The notes beneath the pieces are model-generated. The model ran no database searches. It saw only the letters and a list, made by a program, of their open reading frames with translations, and was not told where the DNA came from. The translations under genes and the position numbers were made by a program. From Xaviernesmea oryzae (GTDB taxonomy: Bacteria > Pseudomonadota > Alphaproteobacteria > Rhizobiales > Rhizobiaceae), in the NCBI RefSeq assembly GCF_900109605.1, contig NZ_FOAM01000003.1, positions 248,001 through 312,000 on the forward strand: a stretch of DNA of 64,000 nucleotides. Reading direction: 5' to 3'. Positions 56,628 to 64,000 of the stretch are shown in pieces; position 1 is the stretch's first letter, and every line of letters starts with the position of its first letter.

Positions 56628-57092
56628 TTACGGCGAGACGCACTGGCGACGCGGACCGCTATTGGGCTGATAGGTGTTGTCGGAGGCGCGGTAGGAGCGG
56701 TAACGGCTCGCGCACCACTGAACATGGCTGCTGCCATAGGAACGCGGTGCGGCGGTTGCGGCACCGCCGATAATGGCTCCGGTCGCAAACGCTGCGAGCG
56801 GGAACCAGAGGCCGTTGTGATAGCGATAGCCGGGGCGGCGTTCGCGATAGCCGCGATGGCCGTTCCAGTAATCGCTACGGCGCGAGAAGTCGCGACGCTC
56901 GTCGCGGCGACCATAGCGATGATGGCGGCGCCAATCGTCGTCCCGGCGATACTGAACCAGATCCACCGGCTCATTGACCGCGCGCGGCGCGGGCTGCGGC
57001 ACCGGCGTAAAGGCCTGGGACGGCTGAAATGAGGTGGCGACGAACAGGACCGACAGGGCCAGCGGCGCGATCTTCATCTTGAAAACACCCAT
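56628..57092 (-). CDS. BA14K family protein (lectin-like, immunogenic)
   Basis: 154 residues from the ATG at 57092 with GGAGGAG eight bases upstream. Signal peptide (APLALSVLFVATSFQPSQA), then a very Arg/Tyr/Asp-rich stretch (about 48-95, YRRDDDWRRHHRYGRRDERR), a membrane-like span (LAAFATGAIIGGAATAA) and the BA14K end HVQWCASRYRSYRASDNTYQ with a final cysteine in RRQC. The Brucella relative is a 14-kDa immunoreactive protein with lectin-like activity. Rhizobial copies are probably envelope proteins of unknown role. Confidence 0.93.
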   Translation of the reverse strand: MGVFKMKIAPLALSVLFVATSFQPSQAFTPVPQPAPRAVNEPVDLVQYRRDDDWRRHHRYGRRDERRDFSRRSDYWNGHRGYRERRPGYRYHNGLWFPLAAFATGAIIGGAATAAPRSYGSSHVQWCASRYRSYRASDNTYQPNSGPRRQCVSP

Positions 57093-57354
57093 GGTGCTCC
57101 TCCTTCTGTCTTTTTGTTGATGACATGATGTCCGCGGGGTCGAGCGGCGTTGTCGGCAGTTGAACGTCCGGAAACGGCTGTTGTTCCCCTTTTTGATCAA
57201 GAGCTTCGGTCTTGCCCAGGAGAGGCGGCCTTGGGAGAGCTTTCAAAAGAAGGAATGCAAGCGTGCAGCGCCGCGCGTCTCTACGCACAGCACACCTCTT
57301 CCCGCGTCATGTTGTTAAGCCTCGGTTAACCATGCGGGCGCACGCTCTCATGCA

Positions 57355-58356
57355 ATGACCACACGCTGCACCTCTCTCTCCCAGCAGTTGATCGCGCTTT
57401 TCGCAGCGCTGGTGGTCATCGCGCTTGCACCTCATTTGGCGCGCGGGGCCGAGGGCAAGCGGGACATGGCGCCCTGGCGCAAGGCCGAGCGCGCGCTTGT
57501 CATCGATGCCTATGAACTCAACATGATCGATTGGGAGGCGATGACGGCCGACAAGCGCATCGCCGGCTTTATCTCGAAGGCATCAGATGGACTGCCGGAA
57601 GTGTTCGATTGCTCAGGCGAACATAAGGGCGATACGGTCAATCACTGCCGCACCATGTGGCGCAAATATGCCGTCAGCCGTGAGCTCTTCCAGACACGGC
57701 GCATGGTGGCACGCGCCAAGGGCCTGCTTTGGGGTGCTTATCATCTCGGCCGGCCCGGCAATCCCGTCGACCAGGCCAATCACTTCCTCGACTATGCCCA
57801 GCCGCGCGCCGACGAGGCGATGGTGCTCGATATAGAGGGGCTGGATTCGACGCAGTTCATGTCGCTGGAGGATGCTGGGATCTTCGCCGGCCATATCAAG
57901 ACGCGCACCGGGCGTTACCCGGTGCTCTATACCAATCATGTGACCGCCCGCTTCATCGCTGAAAACCGCGCCCGCTATCCCATCCTGTCGCGCCTGCCGC
58001 TCTGGTATGCCCGCTACAGACCGTCGATTGCCGAGGCCTTTCCAATGGGTAATTGGGATCGCACCTGGCTTTGGCAATTCTCATCGGACGCCAATTGCGG
58101 GCGGCAGCGCTGCCCCTACCGCGTTGCCGGAACCCTGAGCGACATCGACGTGAATGTCGCTCCCGGCACGCTGGATGCGCTAAAGGCGGACTGGGCCAAG
58201 GGCGACTTGCTGCCGGAAAAACCGCTGCCGCCGCCGGTGCTTCTGGTCAGCGCGCGGGGCATGGCCGGCAGTGGTGCGGGAGTCGCACTCGATCTGACGA
58301 CCACCGCCTCGATCGCAAGGCTGCCGATGACACTGCCCCTTCTGGCCGAACGCTAG
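57355..58356 (+). CDS. Glycoside hydrolase family 25 lysozyme-like protein
   Basis: 333 residues. Signal or anchor at about 8-30 (LIALFAALVVIALAPHLARG), then a GH25 barrel: LVIDAYELNMIDWEAM (about 49-64), GFISKASDG, GLLWGAYHLGRPGNPVDQANHFLDY, and AMVLDIEGLD (about 157-166) with the catalytic Asp-x-Glu. RYPVLYTNH, RLPLWYARY and TWLWQFSSDANC close the fold; a proline-rich tail follows (about 280-300). It should cut the beta-1,4 bond of peptidoglycan between MurNAc and GlcNAc. Its neighbour downstream is the large RTX protein. Confidence 0.9.
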   Translation: MTTRCTSLSQQLIALFAALVVIALAPHLARGAEGKRDMAPWRKAERALVIDAYELNMIDWEAMTADKRIAGFISKASDGLPEVFDCSGEHKGDTVNHCRTMWRKYAVSRELFQTRRMVARAKGLLWGAYHLGRPGNPVDQANHFLDYAQPRADEAMVLDIEGLDSTQFMSLEDAGIFAGHIKTRTGRYPVLYTNHVTARFIAENRARYPILSRLPLWYARYRPSIAEAFPMGNWDRTWLWQFSSDANCGRQRCPYRVAGTLSDIDVNVAPGTLDALKADWAKGDLLPEKPLPPPVLLVSARGMAGSGAGVALDLTTTASIARLPMTLPLLAER

Positions 58357-58436
58357 CGGCGCATCAGCACTGTTTGCTGCAATCTTGCGACCACCTCATT
58401 CGCTCAAGTTTTATGTAATTTTAAGTCAAATCCTTT

Positions 58437-58466
58437 GCTTGGTTAAGCATATGCCAAGCGAAATTT
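58437..58466 (+). terminator. Weak hairpin with T5, possible terminator of the lysozyme gene
   Basis: GCTTGG (58437-58442) and CCAAGC (58454-58459) form a 6-bp stem, then GAAATTTTT. It is 80 bases past the lysozyme stop in an AT-rich stretch (about 58400-58500) that probably also carries the promoter of the next gene. Confidence 0.4.
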
Positions 58467-58572
58467 TTCACTTACTTGCTTTGATTTTCTCAGTATGCGA
58501 GGCATGACCATCAAGAACGGCCCAGTATAAACCCTTCGTCAATCATGATGGGCGGCGTTCGCAGGAGCGATC

Positions 58573-60240
58573 ATGACCATGCGCGAAACCGTCATCTCCA
58601 CGACCACGACGACGACGATCGAGCTCACGGATGCCGATACGCTTCTGACGCTGGCGCGCACGGCGCTGCTGACGACGTCTGCCGAAGGCATCGTCGTTTC
58701 GGGCGATGCGCCCAACCGGTCCGTTGCGGTGGAAGGCGAGATTTCATCGGGCGCTGCGGCAATCGTCTTCGGCTCTTCCTCCACCGATCTCAGCGGCACG
58801 ATCCGCATCGGTTCGGCTGGCTTCATTCATGCCGGGCGCGGCGGTATCCTGTCCTTTGCGGATGGCACCGAGATCAACCAGGGCGGCACCATCGAAGCGC
58901 GGCTGGTTGGCGTCGTCGCCAGCGGCGTGGCGACTGCCTTCACCAACAATGGCACCATCACCTCGCAACTCGATGTCGCGGCCGAACTCACCGGCGTCTC
59001 CGCCATGATCGTCAACAATGGGCGCCTGGCTGGCTATTCAGACGGCCTGCGCGCCAGCGGCGACCGCGCCAACATTACCAATAACGGCTCGATCGGATCG
59101 ACCAAGGCCGCGGGCATCGTTACCTCGGGTAACAATTCGACCGTGACCAACAATGGCTCGATCGGCGTTCAGGGCCACGGCATCGTCGTCAATGGCGCCG
59201 GTGAGATCATCACCAACAACGGCAAGGTGGGCGCCGGCGGAATCGCGCTGCTCGTTCGGGGCACCGATTCCATCGTCACCAACAGCGGCAGCCTGAATGC
59301 TGGCGCCGATGGCATCAACCTGCAGGGTGCACGCGGCATCGTCACCAACAACAAGAGCATCGAGGTCGGCGGCGACGCCATCACGGTCTCCGCCCGCGAT
59401 GCGATCGTCAACAATACCGGCACGATCAAGGGTGCCAGCGGCCTCGACGTCACAGGCGCCAACATCAAGGCGGTCAATAGCGGCACCATCACCGGCTGGA
59501 AGGCCGGCGTCGGCGCCGTCGATTTTACGCTCGCCGCCAATGGCAATTTCACCAATGACGGCACGGTCACGGCCCTGGCCAAACTTGCCTTCAAGGGCGG
59601 CAACGGCGTGCAGACGCTGATCAATCGCGGCGTGATCAATGGCGACGTCGAGCTTGGCGGCGGCAACGACTACATCGACAACACCGGCGGCACCGTAAAA
59701 GGCCATATCGCCGGCGGCACCGGCAACGACACCTATGTCATCAGCAATGCCAAGACGCTGCTGATCGAGGCCAAGAATGGTGGCATCGACACCGTGCGCT
59801 CCAGCGTCAGCTACGTGCTGAGCGACAATTTCGAAAACCTGACGCTGACAGGCAGCAAGGCGCTGAACGCCACCGGCAATTCCGCCGCCAACCAGCTGCA
59901 CGGCAATGATGCGAACAATGTCATCAAGGGCATGGCTGGCAACGACCTGATCTGGGGCCATGGCGGCAATGACACGCTGAGCGGCGGAGCGGGCACCGAC
60001 ACCTTCTTCTTCGCCAATGGCGATGGGCGCGACACGATCACGGATTTCAAGGCCACCGGCAGCGACCACGACATTCTCGACCTCGCCGGCCTGTCGAGCA
60101 TCACCAGCTTCGCCGACCTGAAAGCCAACCATATGACGCAGGTCGGCAAGGACGTGCTGATCGACAGTCTCGAAGGCGACACGATCCTGTTGAAGAACGT
60201 CAAGCTCGCTCAGCTCGACAAGATGGACTTCCACTTCTGA
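58573..60240 (+). CDS. Large beta-helix / RTX calcium-binding protein
   Basis: 555 residues; AGGAG seven bases before the ATG. No signal peptide; the N-terminus is threonine-rich. From about residue 123 to 310 run some eight imperfect repeats of about 20-22 residues of the form TNNGSIxxxxxxGIxVxGxxxxI (e.g. ITNNGSIGSTKAAGIVTSG, VTNNGSIGVQGHGIVVNG), predicting a right-handed beta-helix. RTX units follow (GGGNDYIDN, GGTGNDTYV, later GMAGNDLIWGHGGNDTLSGGAGTDTF, about 440-480). The last 70 residues (ITDFKATGSDHDILDLAG ... LLKNVKLAQLDKMDFHF) match those of the RTX protein at 22827. Probable type I secreted surface or extracellular protein. Confidence 0.92.
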   Translation: MTMRETVISTTTTTTIELTDADTLLTLARTALLTTSAEGIVVSGDAPNRSVAVEGEISSGAAAIVFGSSSTDLSGTIRIGSAGFIHAGRGGILSFADGTEINQGGTIEARLVGVVASGVATAFTNNGTITSQLDVAAELTGVSAMIVNNGRLAGYSDGLRASGDRANITNNGSIGSTKAAGIVTSGNNSTVTNNGSIGVQGHGIVVNGAGEIITNNGKVGAGGIALLVRGTDSIVTNSGSLNAGADGINLQGARGIVTNNKSIEVGGDAITVSARDAIVNNTGTIKGASGLDVTGANIKAVNSGTITGWKAGVGAVDFTLAANGNFTNDGTVTALAKLAFKGGNGVQTLINRGVINGDVELGGGNDYIDNTGGTVKGHIAGGTGNDTYVISNAKTLLIEAKNGGIDTVRSSVSYVLSDNFENLTLTGSKALNATGNSAANQLHGNDANNVIKGMAGNDLIWGHGGNDTLSGGAGTDTFFFANGDGRDTITDFKATGSDHDILDLAGLSSITSFADLKANHMTQVGKDVLIDSLEGDTILLKNVKLAQLDKMDFHF

Positions 60241-60249
60241 GACCCGCTT

Positions 60250-60280
60250 CCCCTGGTCCATCGCCAAGACGGGCCAGGGG
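60250..60280 (+). terminator. Possible terminator after the large RTX gene
   Basis: CCCCTGG (60250-60256) and CCAGGGG (60274-60280) form a 7-bp stem with a 17-nt loop, then TATATCTTG. It lies between two convergent genes. Weak. Confidence 0.35.
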
Positions 60281-60334
60281 TATATCTTGCCGTGACGAAG
60301 CCGCTGCGTGATTTCACGCGGCATGGCTTGCGCA

Positions 60335-61438
60335 TCAGGCCTCGATCGCCACGTCACCGACCGGGCGTGAGCAGCAGGCGAGGATATAGCCCTCGTCGAT
60401 CTCGTCATCGAGAATGCCGCCTTGATGGTTCATCTCCACCTGGCCGGAGACCTTCATCACCCGGCAGGTACCGCAAATGCCGCCTTCGCAGGCGGCACCG
60501 ATGCGCACGCCGGCCTTGCGCGCGGTCTGCAGAATGGTCTGGCCCGGCGGGCAGAGCGCCTGCTTTCCAGCCATGGTGAAGGAGACGGTGGCGCTGGCCG
60601 GCGCCTGTTCCCCCTCGGGCGCACCGCCGGCGCGGATCGCCAGCTCTTCCGGCGCGGGCGCCGCAGCCGGCTGAAAACTTTCCTCATGATATTGGCTCAT
60701 CGGAAAGCCGGCGGCTTCCAGAAGGCCGCGCACACCGCGCATGAAGGGCTCAGGCCCGCAGCAGAACACGGTGCGCTCGCGGAAATCGGGTGCCAGAAGC
60801 GGCAGCATGGCGGAATCGATCCGCCCACGCAGACCATGCCAGGCATTATGCGGCCCATGCCCCTCGACGATGAAGCCGAGGGACAGATTCGGCATCTGGG
60901 CGGACAGCGCCTGCAGCTCAGGGCGGAAGAGAATGTCCTCCGGCTTGCGCGCGCAATGGAGAAAGGCGACATCCGTCGATGGTGCGCAATCGGCGAACCA
61001 GCGGGTCATCGACATCATCGGCGTGACGCCGGAACCAGCCGAGATAAACAGATATTTCTCGCCCGGGTGGCGCGCGAAGGAAAAATCCCCCAGCGGGCCG
61101 AAGGCCTTGAGCGTCATGCCCGGCCGCAGATTCTCGAACATCCAGCGCGTGCCGATGCTGTTGGCCTGCGCCTTCACCGTCACGGCCACCGCAAAGGGCC
61201 GCGAGGGCGAGGAGGAGAGCGTATAGGTGCGCATGACCGGATCGTCGGGCGCAACCGGCAGTTCGAGCGTGACGAACTGGCCCGGCAGATAGCGGAACCA
61301 GCCGTCACGGTCGGACTTGAACGTAAACGTCATCACATCGGGCGTTTCGACCGTGGCCGCGATACATTCGAGAAGATGCTGGCGGTCGTTCCAGGGCTGG
61401 AGTTCGTCGAAATGCCGGAAGGATGATGCTGTCGTCAT
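60335..61438 (-). CDS. gbcB: Glycine-betaine demethylase reductase subunit GbcB
   Basis: 367 residues. An FAD-binding and NAD-binding reductase: FVTLELPVAPDDPVMRTYTLSSSPSRPFAVAVTVK (about 52-85, the RxYS-type flavin motif as RTYTLSS), YLFISAGSGVTPMMSMTRWFA (about 128-148, NAD GxGxxP), and CCGPEPFM. A C-terminal plant-type ferredoxin carries CEGGICGTC and a later Cys in YILACCSRPVG, giving the [2Fe-2S] cluster. It passes electrons from NADH to the Rieske oxygenase GbcA. Six bases separate it from gbcA, which precedes it in the operon. Confidence 0.88.
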   Translation of the reverse strand: MTTASSFRHFDELQPWNDRQHLLECIAATVETPDVMTFTFKSDRDGWFRYLPGQFVTLELPVAPDDPVMRTYTLSSSPSRPFAVAVTVKAQANSIGTRWMFENLRPGMTLKAFGPLGDFSFARHPGEKYLFISAGSGVTPMMSMTRWFADCAPSTDVAFLHCARKPEDILFRPELQALSAQMPNLSLGFIVEGHGPHNAWHGLRGRIDSAMLPLLAPDFRERTVFCCGPEPFMRGVRGLLEAAGFPMSQYHEESFQPAAAPAPEELAIRAGGAPEGEQAPASATVSFTMAGKQALCPPGQTILQTARKAGVRIGAACEGGICGTCRVMKVSGQVEMNHQGGILDDEIDEGYILACCSRPVGDVAIEA

Positions 61439-61444
61439 GGAAGA

Positions 61445-62689
61445 TTACGCGACCTTGAACAGAGGAGAGGTTTCGCCGCGCAGACGGTCCTGCATGAAGT
61501 TGCAATACCATTCGACGAACTGCATCACGCCGCCTTCATGCTCGGGCGAATAGGGGCCGGGCTCGTAGGCCGGCGAGCGGATGCCGAAGGCATTTTCCTC
61601 GACGATGCGGCGATCCTGGTCGTTGGTCTCGTTCCAGACATGGGTGAGTTCGTCGAGCTTGTAATCGACACCCTCTACCGCATCCTTGTGCACCAGCCAT
61701 TTCGTCGTCACCTGCGTCAGTTCCGGGCCGAGCGGCAGCACGCGGAAGGAGATCGCATGGTCGGCCAGCACATGGTTCCAAGTGGTGGGATAGTGGAAGA
61801 GCAGAAGCGTGCCGATATGGCTCTGCGTCACCTCGTCCGACAGACGGCGCTTGACCGCCCGCTCGCCGCTCATCGTATAGCTTTCCGCGCCTTCGATCAG
61901 CGGCATGCGCGCCACGCGGAACTGGCCGGTAGGCGACATCTTGAACTCGCTCGGCAGGCCGGATGCCTCACAGCGTGACCAGTGCTCGGAGATGACCGGA
62001 TCATCGGCAGCACCCTGAACGCCGGTTGCCGACGGGGCTTCCGGATAGGTGCGGCAGAGCTCGGGGTGGTTGCTGGCGCAATGGTAGCATTCGCGGTTGT
62101 TTTCCCAGACGAGCTTCCAGTTGCCCTTCTCCACGATGGTGCTTTCGAACGCGACCTTCGTGTCCTTGAGATGGTGTGGCGCCAGATAGGCGCTGACCGT
62201 ATCGCGCACCGGCGCGAAGTCCATCGGCGTTTCGGAGAGACAGATGAAGATATAGCCGCCGAAGCTCTCGCAGGCGATCGGCTTCAAGCTGTGGGCCGCC
62301 TTGTCGAAATCCTCGCCCATCTGCCGGGCGAAGAGCAGCGAACCATCCAGCTCGTAGGTCCACTGGTGATAGGGGCAGACAAGCTTGGCCGAGGCGCCCT
62401 TATGGCTGGTGCAGACGCGCGAGCCGCGATGACGACAGGAATTGTGCAAAGCGCGGATCGTACCCTGCCGGTCACGCACGATGACGACGGGGTAATCGCC
62501 GATCTGGACGGTGAAATAATTGCCGGCCTTGGGGATCTCGCAATCATGGCCGACGAACAGCCAGTCCTTGTACCAGATCTCTTCCAGATCGAGCTTGTAG
62601 ATGTCCGCATCGGTGTAGAAGGCCTGCTCCAGACTATAGCCTTCGCGCCGGTTCTTCAGTTTGCGGAGTACGTCGCCGCGCAGATCCAT
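61445..62689 (-). CDS. gbcA: Glycine-betaine demethylase Rieske oxygenase GbcA
   Basis: 414 residues from the ATG at 62689 (AGGA ten bases upstream). Rieske cluster ligands in CRHRGSRVC (about 87-95) and CPYHQWTYELDG (about 106-117); mononuclear iron site in ENNRECYHCASNHPELCRTYP (about 200-220), with the second His pair CYHCASNH and a downstream acid. This is the glycine-betaine/choline-type oxygenase (GbcA) that removes one methyl from glycine betaine to give dimethylglycine and formaldehyde. With gbcB it forms a two-gene operon. It allows betaine to be used as a carbon and nitrogen source. Confidence 0.88.
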   Translation of the reverse strand: MDLRGDVLRKLKNRREGYSLEQAFYTDADIYKLDLEEIWYKDWLFVGHDCEIPKAGNYFTVQIGDYPVVIVRDRQGTIRALHNSCRHRGSRVCTSHKGASAKLVCPYHQWTYELDGSLLFARQMGEDFDKAAHSLKPIACESFGGYIFICLSETPMDFAPVRDTVSAYLAPHHLKDTKVAFESTIVEKGNWKLVWENNRECYHCASNHPELCRTYPEAPSATGVQGAADDPVISEHWSRCEASGLPSEFKMSPTGQFRVARMPLIEGAESYTMSGERAVKRRLSDEVTQSHIGTLLLFHYPTTWNHVLADHAISFRVLPLGPELTQVTTKWLVHKDAVEGVDYKLDELTHVWNETNDQDRRIVEENAFGIRSPAYEPGPYSPEHEGGVMQFVEWYCNFMQDRLRGETSPLFKVA

Positions 62690-63114
62690 CTCGTTCGTCC
62701 TTTGCGTCAGAGGGTGCACGCCCGTCCAGCGTTTTCCCGTCAGGCCGCAAAAGCGACGTGAGAGGCCGGGACGGGATCTTGCAGCCCTCCCGGACCGTCA
62801 CCATCGCCTGCCGTCGAACGCCGCGCCGTCAAGCTTCTTCCATCTAACCCGAGCCGAGGGAAAAACGGCAGCCGATTAACGACATGCAATTCCAAGAAGA
62901 CGACAAGGCCCCACCATCGGGCGAAAAGCAGCTGCGCCGCGCAATACACAAGAGAAACAAGATGATGGCGGATTTTTAAGCAGAAGTGCCAAATTTATGC
63001 CGCGCACCGCCTCCTGCTTTTGGCACATGCCTCTTTGCGACATGTGCTGAATGGCGGCGGCAGCATGCGCCGAAGCAACGATATCGCGGATGTTTTAGCC
63101 TTTCTTAAGGATAA
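62690..63114. other. Divergent promoter region, gbcA / 63115 gene
   Basis: About 425 bases. It includes the short frame at 62884-62979 and an AT-rich stretch near 62950-63000 and 63090-63115. No operator recognised. Confidence 0.4.
62884..62979 (+). CDS. Candidate 31-residue ORF
   Basis: Starts MQFQEDDKAPPSGEKQ and ends KMMADF; very charged and probably soluble. No ribosome site stands out, so coding is uncertain. It lies in the gbcA upstream region. Confidence 0.2.
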   Translation: MQFQEDDKAPPSGEKQLRRAIHKRNKMMADF

Positions 63115-63771
63115 ATGCAGAGAATTGCCTGGCGCGTCCGAACCATGTCGGACGGCCATGTGGAAAGCGCGATGTCGAAGATCCGTTATTATGTGTCCGG
63201 TGGCCGTGCGGGCTATCTCAAGGCGCCGCGCTCGGCCCATAGCGAATTCCTGCGCACGGGGCGCATTGAGCGCGTTCAGCGGCGCAAGCCGACCGAACGC
63301 CGCTATATCTCGCATGACGAGGCCGGCGCGCGCACGGCGCGCAAGCTGCTTGCCGCAGCTGACCTGACCCATGAGCGCCTGAACCGGTTTCACCCCTCGA
63401 TCCGCCTTCCCAAGCTGGTCTTTCACCAGATCATCGAAGGGCGCCCGCATCTCGGCTATTGCCACGTGACCGCCTGGCGCACGGCCTTCGAGAAGTTCGG
63501 CCCGGTCTCCTGGTCCTTCTATCTTGCCAATTTCTTTGCCGATATCGGCGACGAGACGCATTTTTTCGATCATATCGCGCCCGGCCGCAGCCGCATGTAT
63601 TTCGCCGTGGCGACCAAGGCCGACCAGACCGGCTCGCGCCTGCTGATCGACACCAGCGTGCATGATGACGGCATTCTCTTCCGCACCAGCGATCCCCGGG
63701 TGGCCATGAAGAACGTGCTGCAGATGGGCACGCCAAGCGCCGCGCTGCGGGCGATCATCCGCGCGCTCTGA
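63115..63771 (+). CDS. Conserved rhizobial hypothetical protein (possibly DUF6656)
   Basis: 218 residues; the ATG at 63115 has AAGGA close upstream, but the ATG at 63172 (beginning SKIRYYVSGGRAGYLKAP) is an alternative that fits the protein body better. Blocks seen: LLAAADLTHERLNRFHPSIRLPKLVFHQI (about 80-108), HVTAWRTAFEKFGPVSWSFYLANFFADIG and MYFAVATKADQTGSRLLIDTSVHDDGILFRT. No membrane span or signal. I recall similar proteins in rhizobia classed as DUF6656, function unknown. Followed by a bulged hairpin. Confidence 0.6.
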   Translation: MQRIAWRVRTMSDGHVESAMSKIRYYVSGGRAGYLKAPRSAHSEFLRTGRIERVQRRKPTERRYISHDEAGARTARKLLAAADLTHERLNRFHPSIRLPKLVFHQIIEGRPHLGYCHVTAWRTAFEKFGPVSWSFYLANFFADIGDETHFFDHIAPGRSRMYFAVATKADQTGSRLLIDTSVHDDGILFRTSDPRVAMKNVLQMGTPSAALRAIIRAL

Positions 63772-63789
63772 GCTGTCGATCCTGCGGGT

Positions 63790-63816
63790 CCAAAGGCGAA
63801 AAGCCGTTTGGTCTTT
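63790..63816 (+). terminator. Bulged hairpin after the 63115 gene
   Basis: CCAAAGGC (63790-63797) pairs with GCC-G-TTTGG (63803-63811) with one bulged G and a 5-nt loop, then TCTTTC. It starts 19 bases after the stop. Likely a weak terminator. Confidence 0.5.
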
Positions 63817-63924
63817 CGCACCCGCACGGGTAAAGAAAGCGGGATTGAGCATGAAACCGCCCGCCATCGCGCATGGGCGGGCCGGCGCTTGCGTTCAGGC
63901 CGGCACAGCAGCGGATGACCCAGC

Positions 63925-64000
63925 ATGGCCGAGATCATCGACACAGCCGCAGAGCCCGACCGTGCGCTTTCCCGAGGCGTCGAAGTGCTGTCGAGCGGGC
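63925..64000 (+). CDS. 5' end of a CDS cut by the window edge, possibly threonylcarbamoyl-AMP synthase
   Basis: Twenty-five codons from an ATG at 63925, beginning AEIIDTAAEPDRALSRGVEV and ending in a ...LSSG strand. This resembles the start of L-threonylcarbamoyladenylate synthase (Sua5/YrdC), whose N-terminus leads into an ALPTETVYGL strand, but that strand lies outside the window, so the call is weak. Confidence 0.35.
   Translation, partial: MAEIIDTAAEPDRALSRGVEVLSSG

Noticed and set aside
58940-59500. Regular DNA repeats that could be taken for a CRISPR or tandem array
   Set aside because: They are in-frame codons of the TNNGSI protein repeat; spacers are not unique and units vary as protein repeats do.

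Overview
The window reads as chromosomal core sequence of an alphaproteobacterium of the order Hyphomicrobiales (Rhizobiales), most likely Rhizobiaceae (Rhizobium/Agrobacterium group). The reasons are high GC, dense genes with GGAG/AGGAG ribosome sites, the aa3 oxidase order ctaC-ctaD-ctaB-(47-aa protein)-ctaG-ctaE-DUF983-surf1-ispH-thrB-rnhA, and lineage-typical families (IalB, BA14K, DUF1344, BioMNY, GbcAB-type demethylase). No rRNA, tRNA, CRISPR array, insertion sequence or phage gene was recognised. Calls rest on motifs and remembered family features; no database search was run.

Layout. 0-7.8 kb: 3' end of a RimJ-type acetyltransferase, a 7TM-PAS-GGDEF-EAL c-di-GMP protein, a zinc metallopeptidase, CsbD, YqgE, a DsbD-alpha-like periplasmic protein and a Prx5-type peroxiredoxin. 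7.8-18.7 kb, minus strand: the cytochrome c oxidase/assembly block running into ispH, thrB and rnhA. It is interrupted between ctaE and DUF983 by a frameshifted chloramphenicol-phosphotransferase-like gene on the opposite strand. 19-31 kb: IalB, TldD, a GNAT enzyme, a methyltransferase, an RTX protein, a 25-residue membrane peptide with a conserved membrane protein, a polysaccharide deacetylase, PdxH, a small lipoprotein, a DnaJ-like protein, FabI, a phosphatase and a DUF1344 protein. 31-43.8 kb: a second c-di-GMP protein, AroC, a YcaQ-type glycosylase, the biotin ECF transporter bioMN + bioY, a histone-deacetylase-like hydrolase, XseB, pirin and Dxs.

43.9-50.4 kb looks like an accessory block between dxs and tlyA: OpgC-like acyltransferase, YnfA-like protein, a small kinase, a frameshifted MFS transporter, a SnoaL-like protein, and a quinone oxidoreductase divergent from a LysR regulator. 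50.5-64 kb: TlyA plus a TrmA/RlmD-type methyltransferase, a PHB-depolymerase-like esterase, an enoyl-CoA hydratase, a CorA/ZntB transporter, a VOC protein, BA14K, a GH25 lysozyme, a large beta-helix/RTX protein, GbcB-GbcA glycine-betaine demethylase, a conserved hypothetical protein and the first 25 codons of another gene.

Most striking observations: two unlinked RTX proteins sharing a C-terminal module with no secretion genes nearby; two genes each broken by what looks like one missing base; an invasion of the otherwise contiguous cta operon; several well-formed hairpins and dyads (38020-38049 before bioY, 28828-28859 before fabI, 54669-54684 before the enoyl-CoA hydratase, a RegR-like box before ctaC); and a few very short reading frames. 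I did not find a clearly new multi-gene system.
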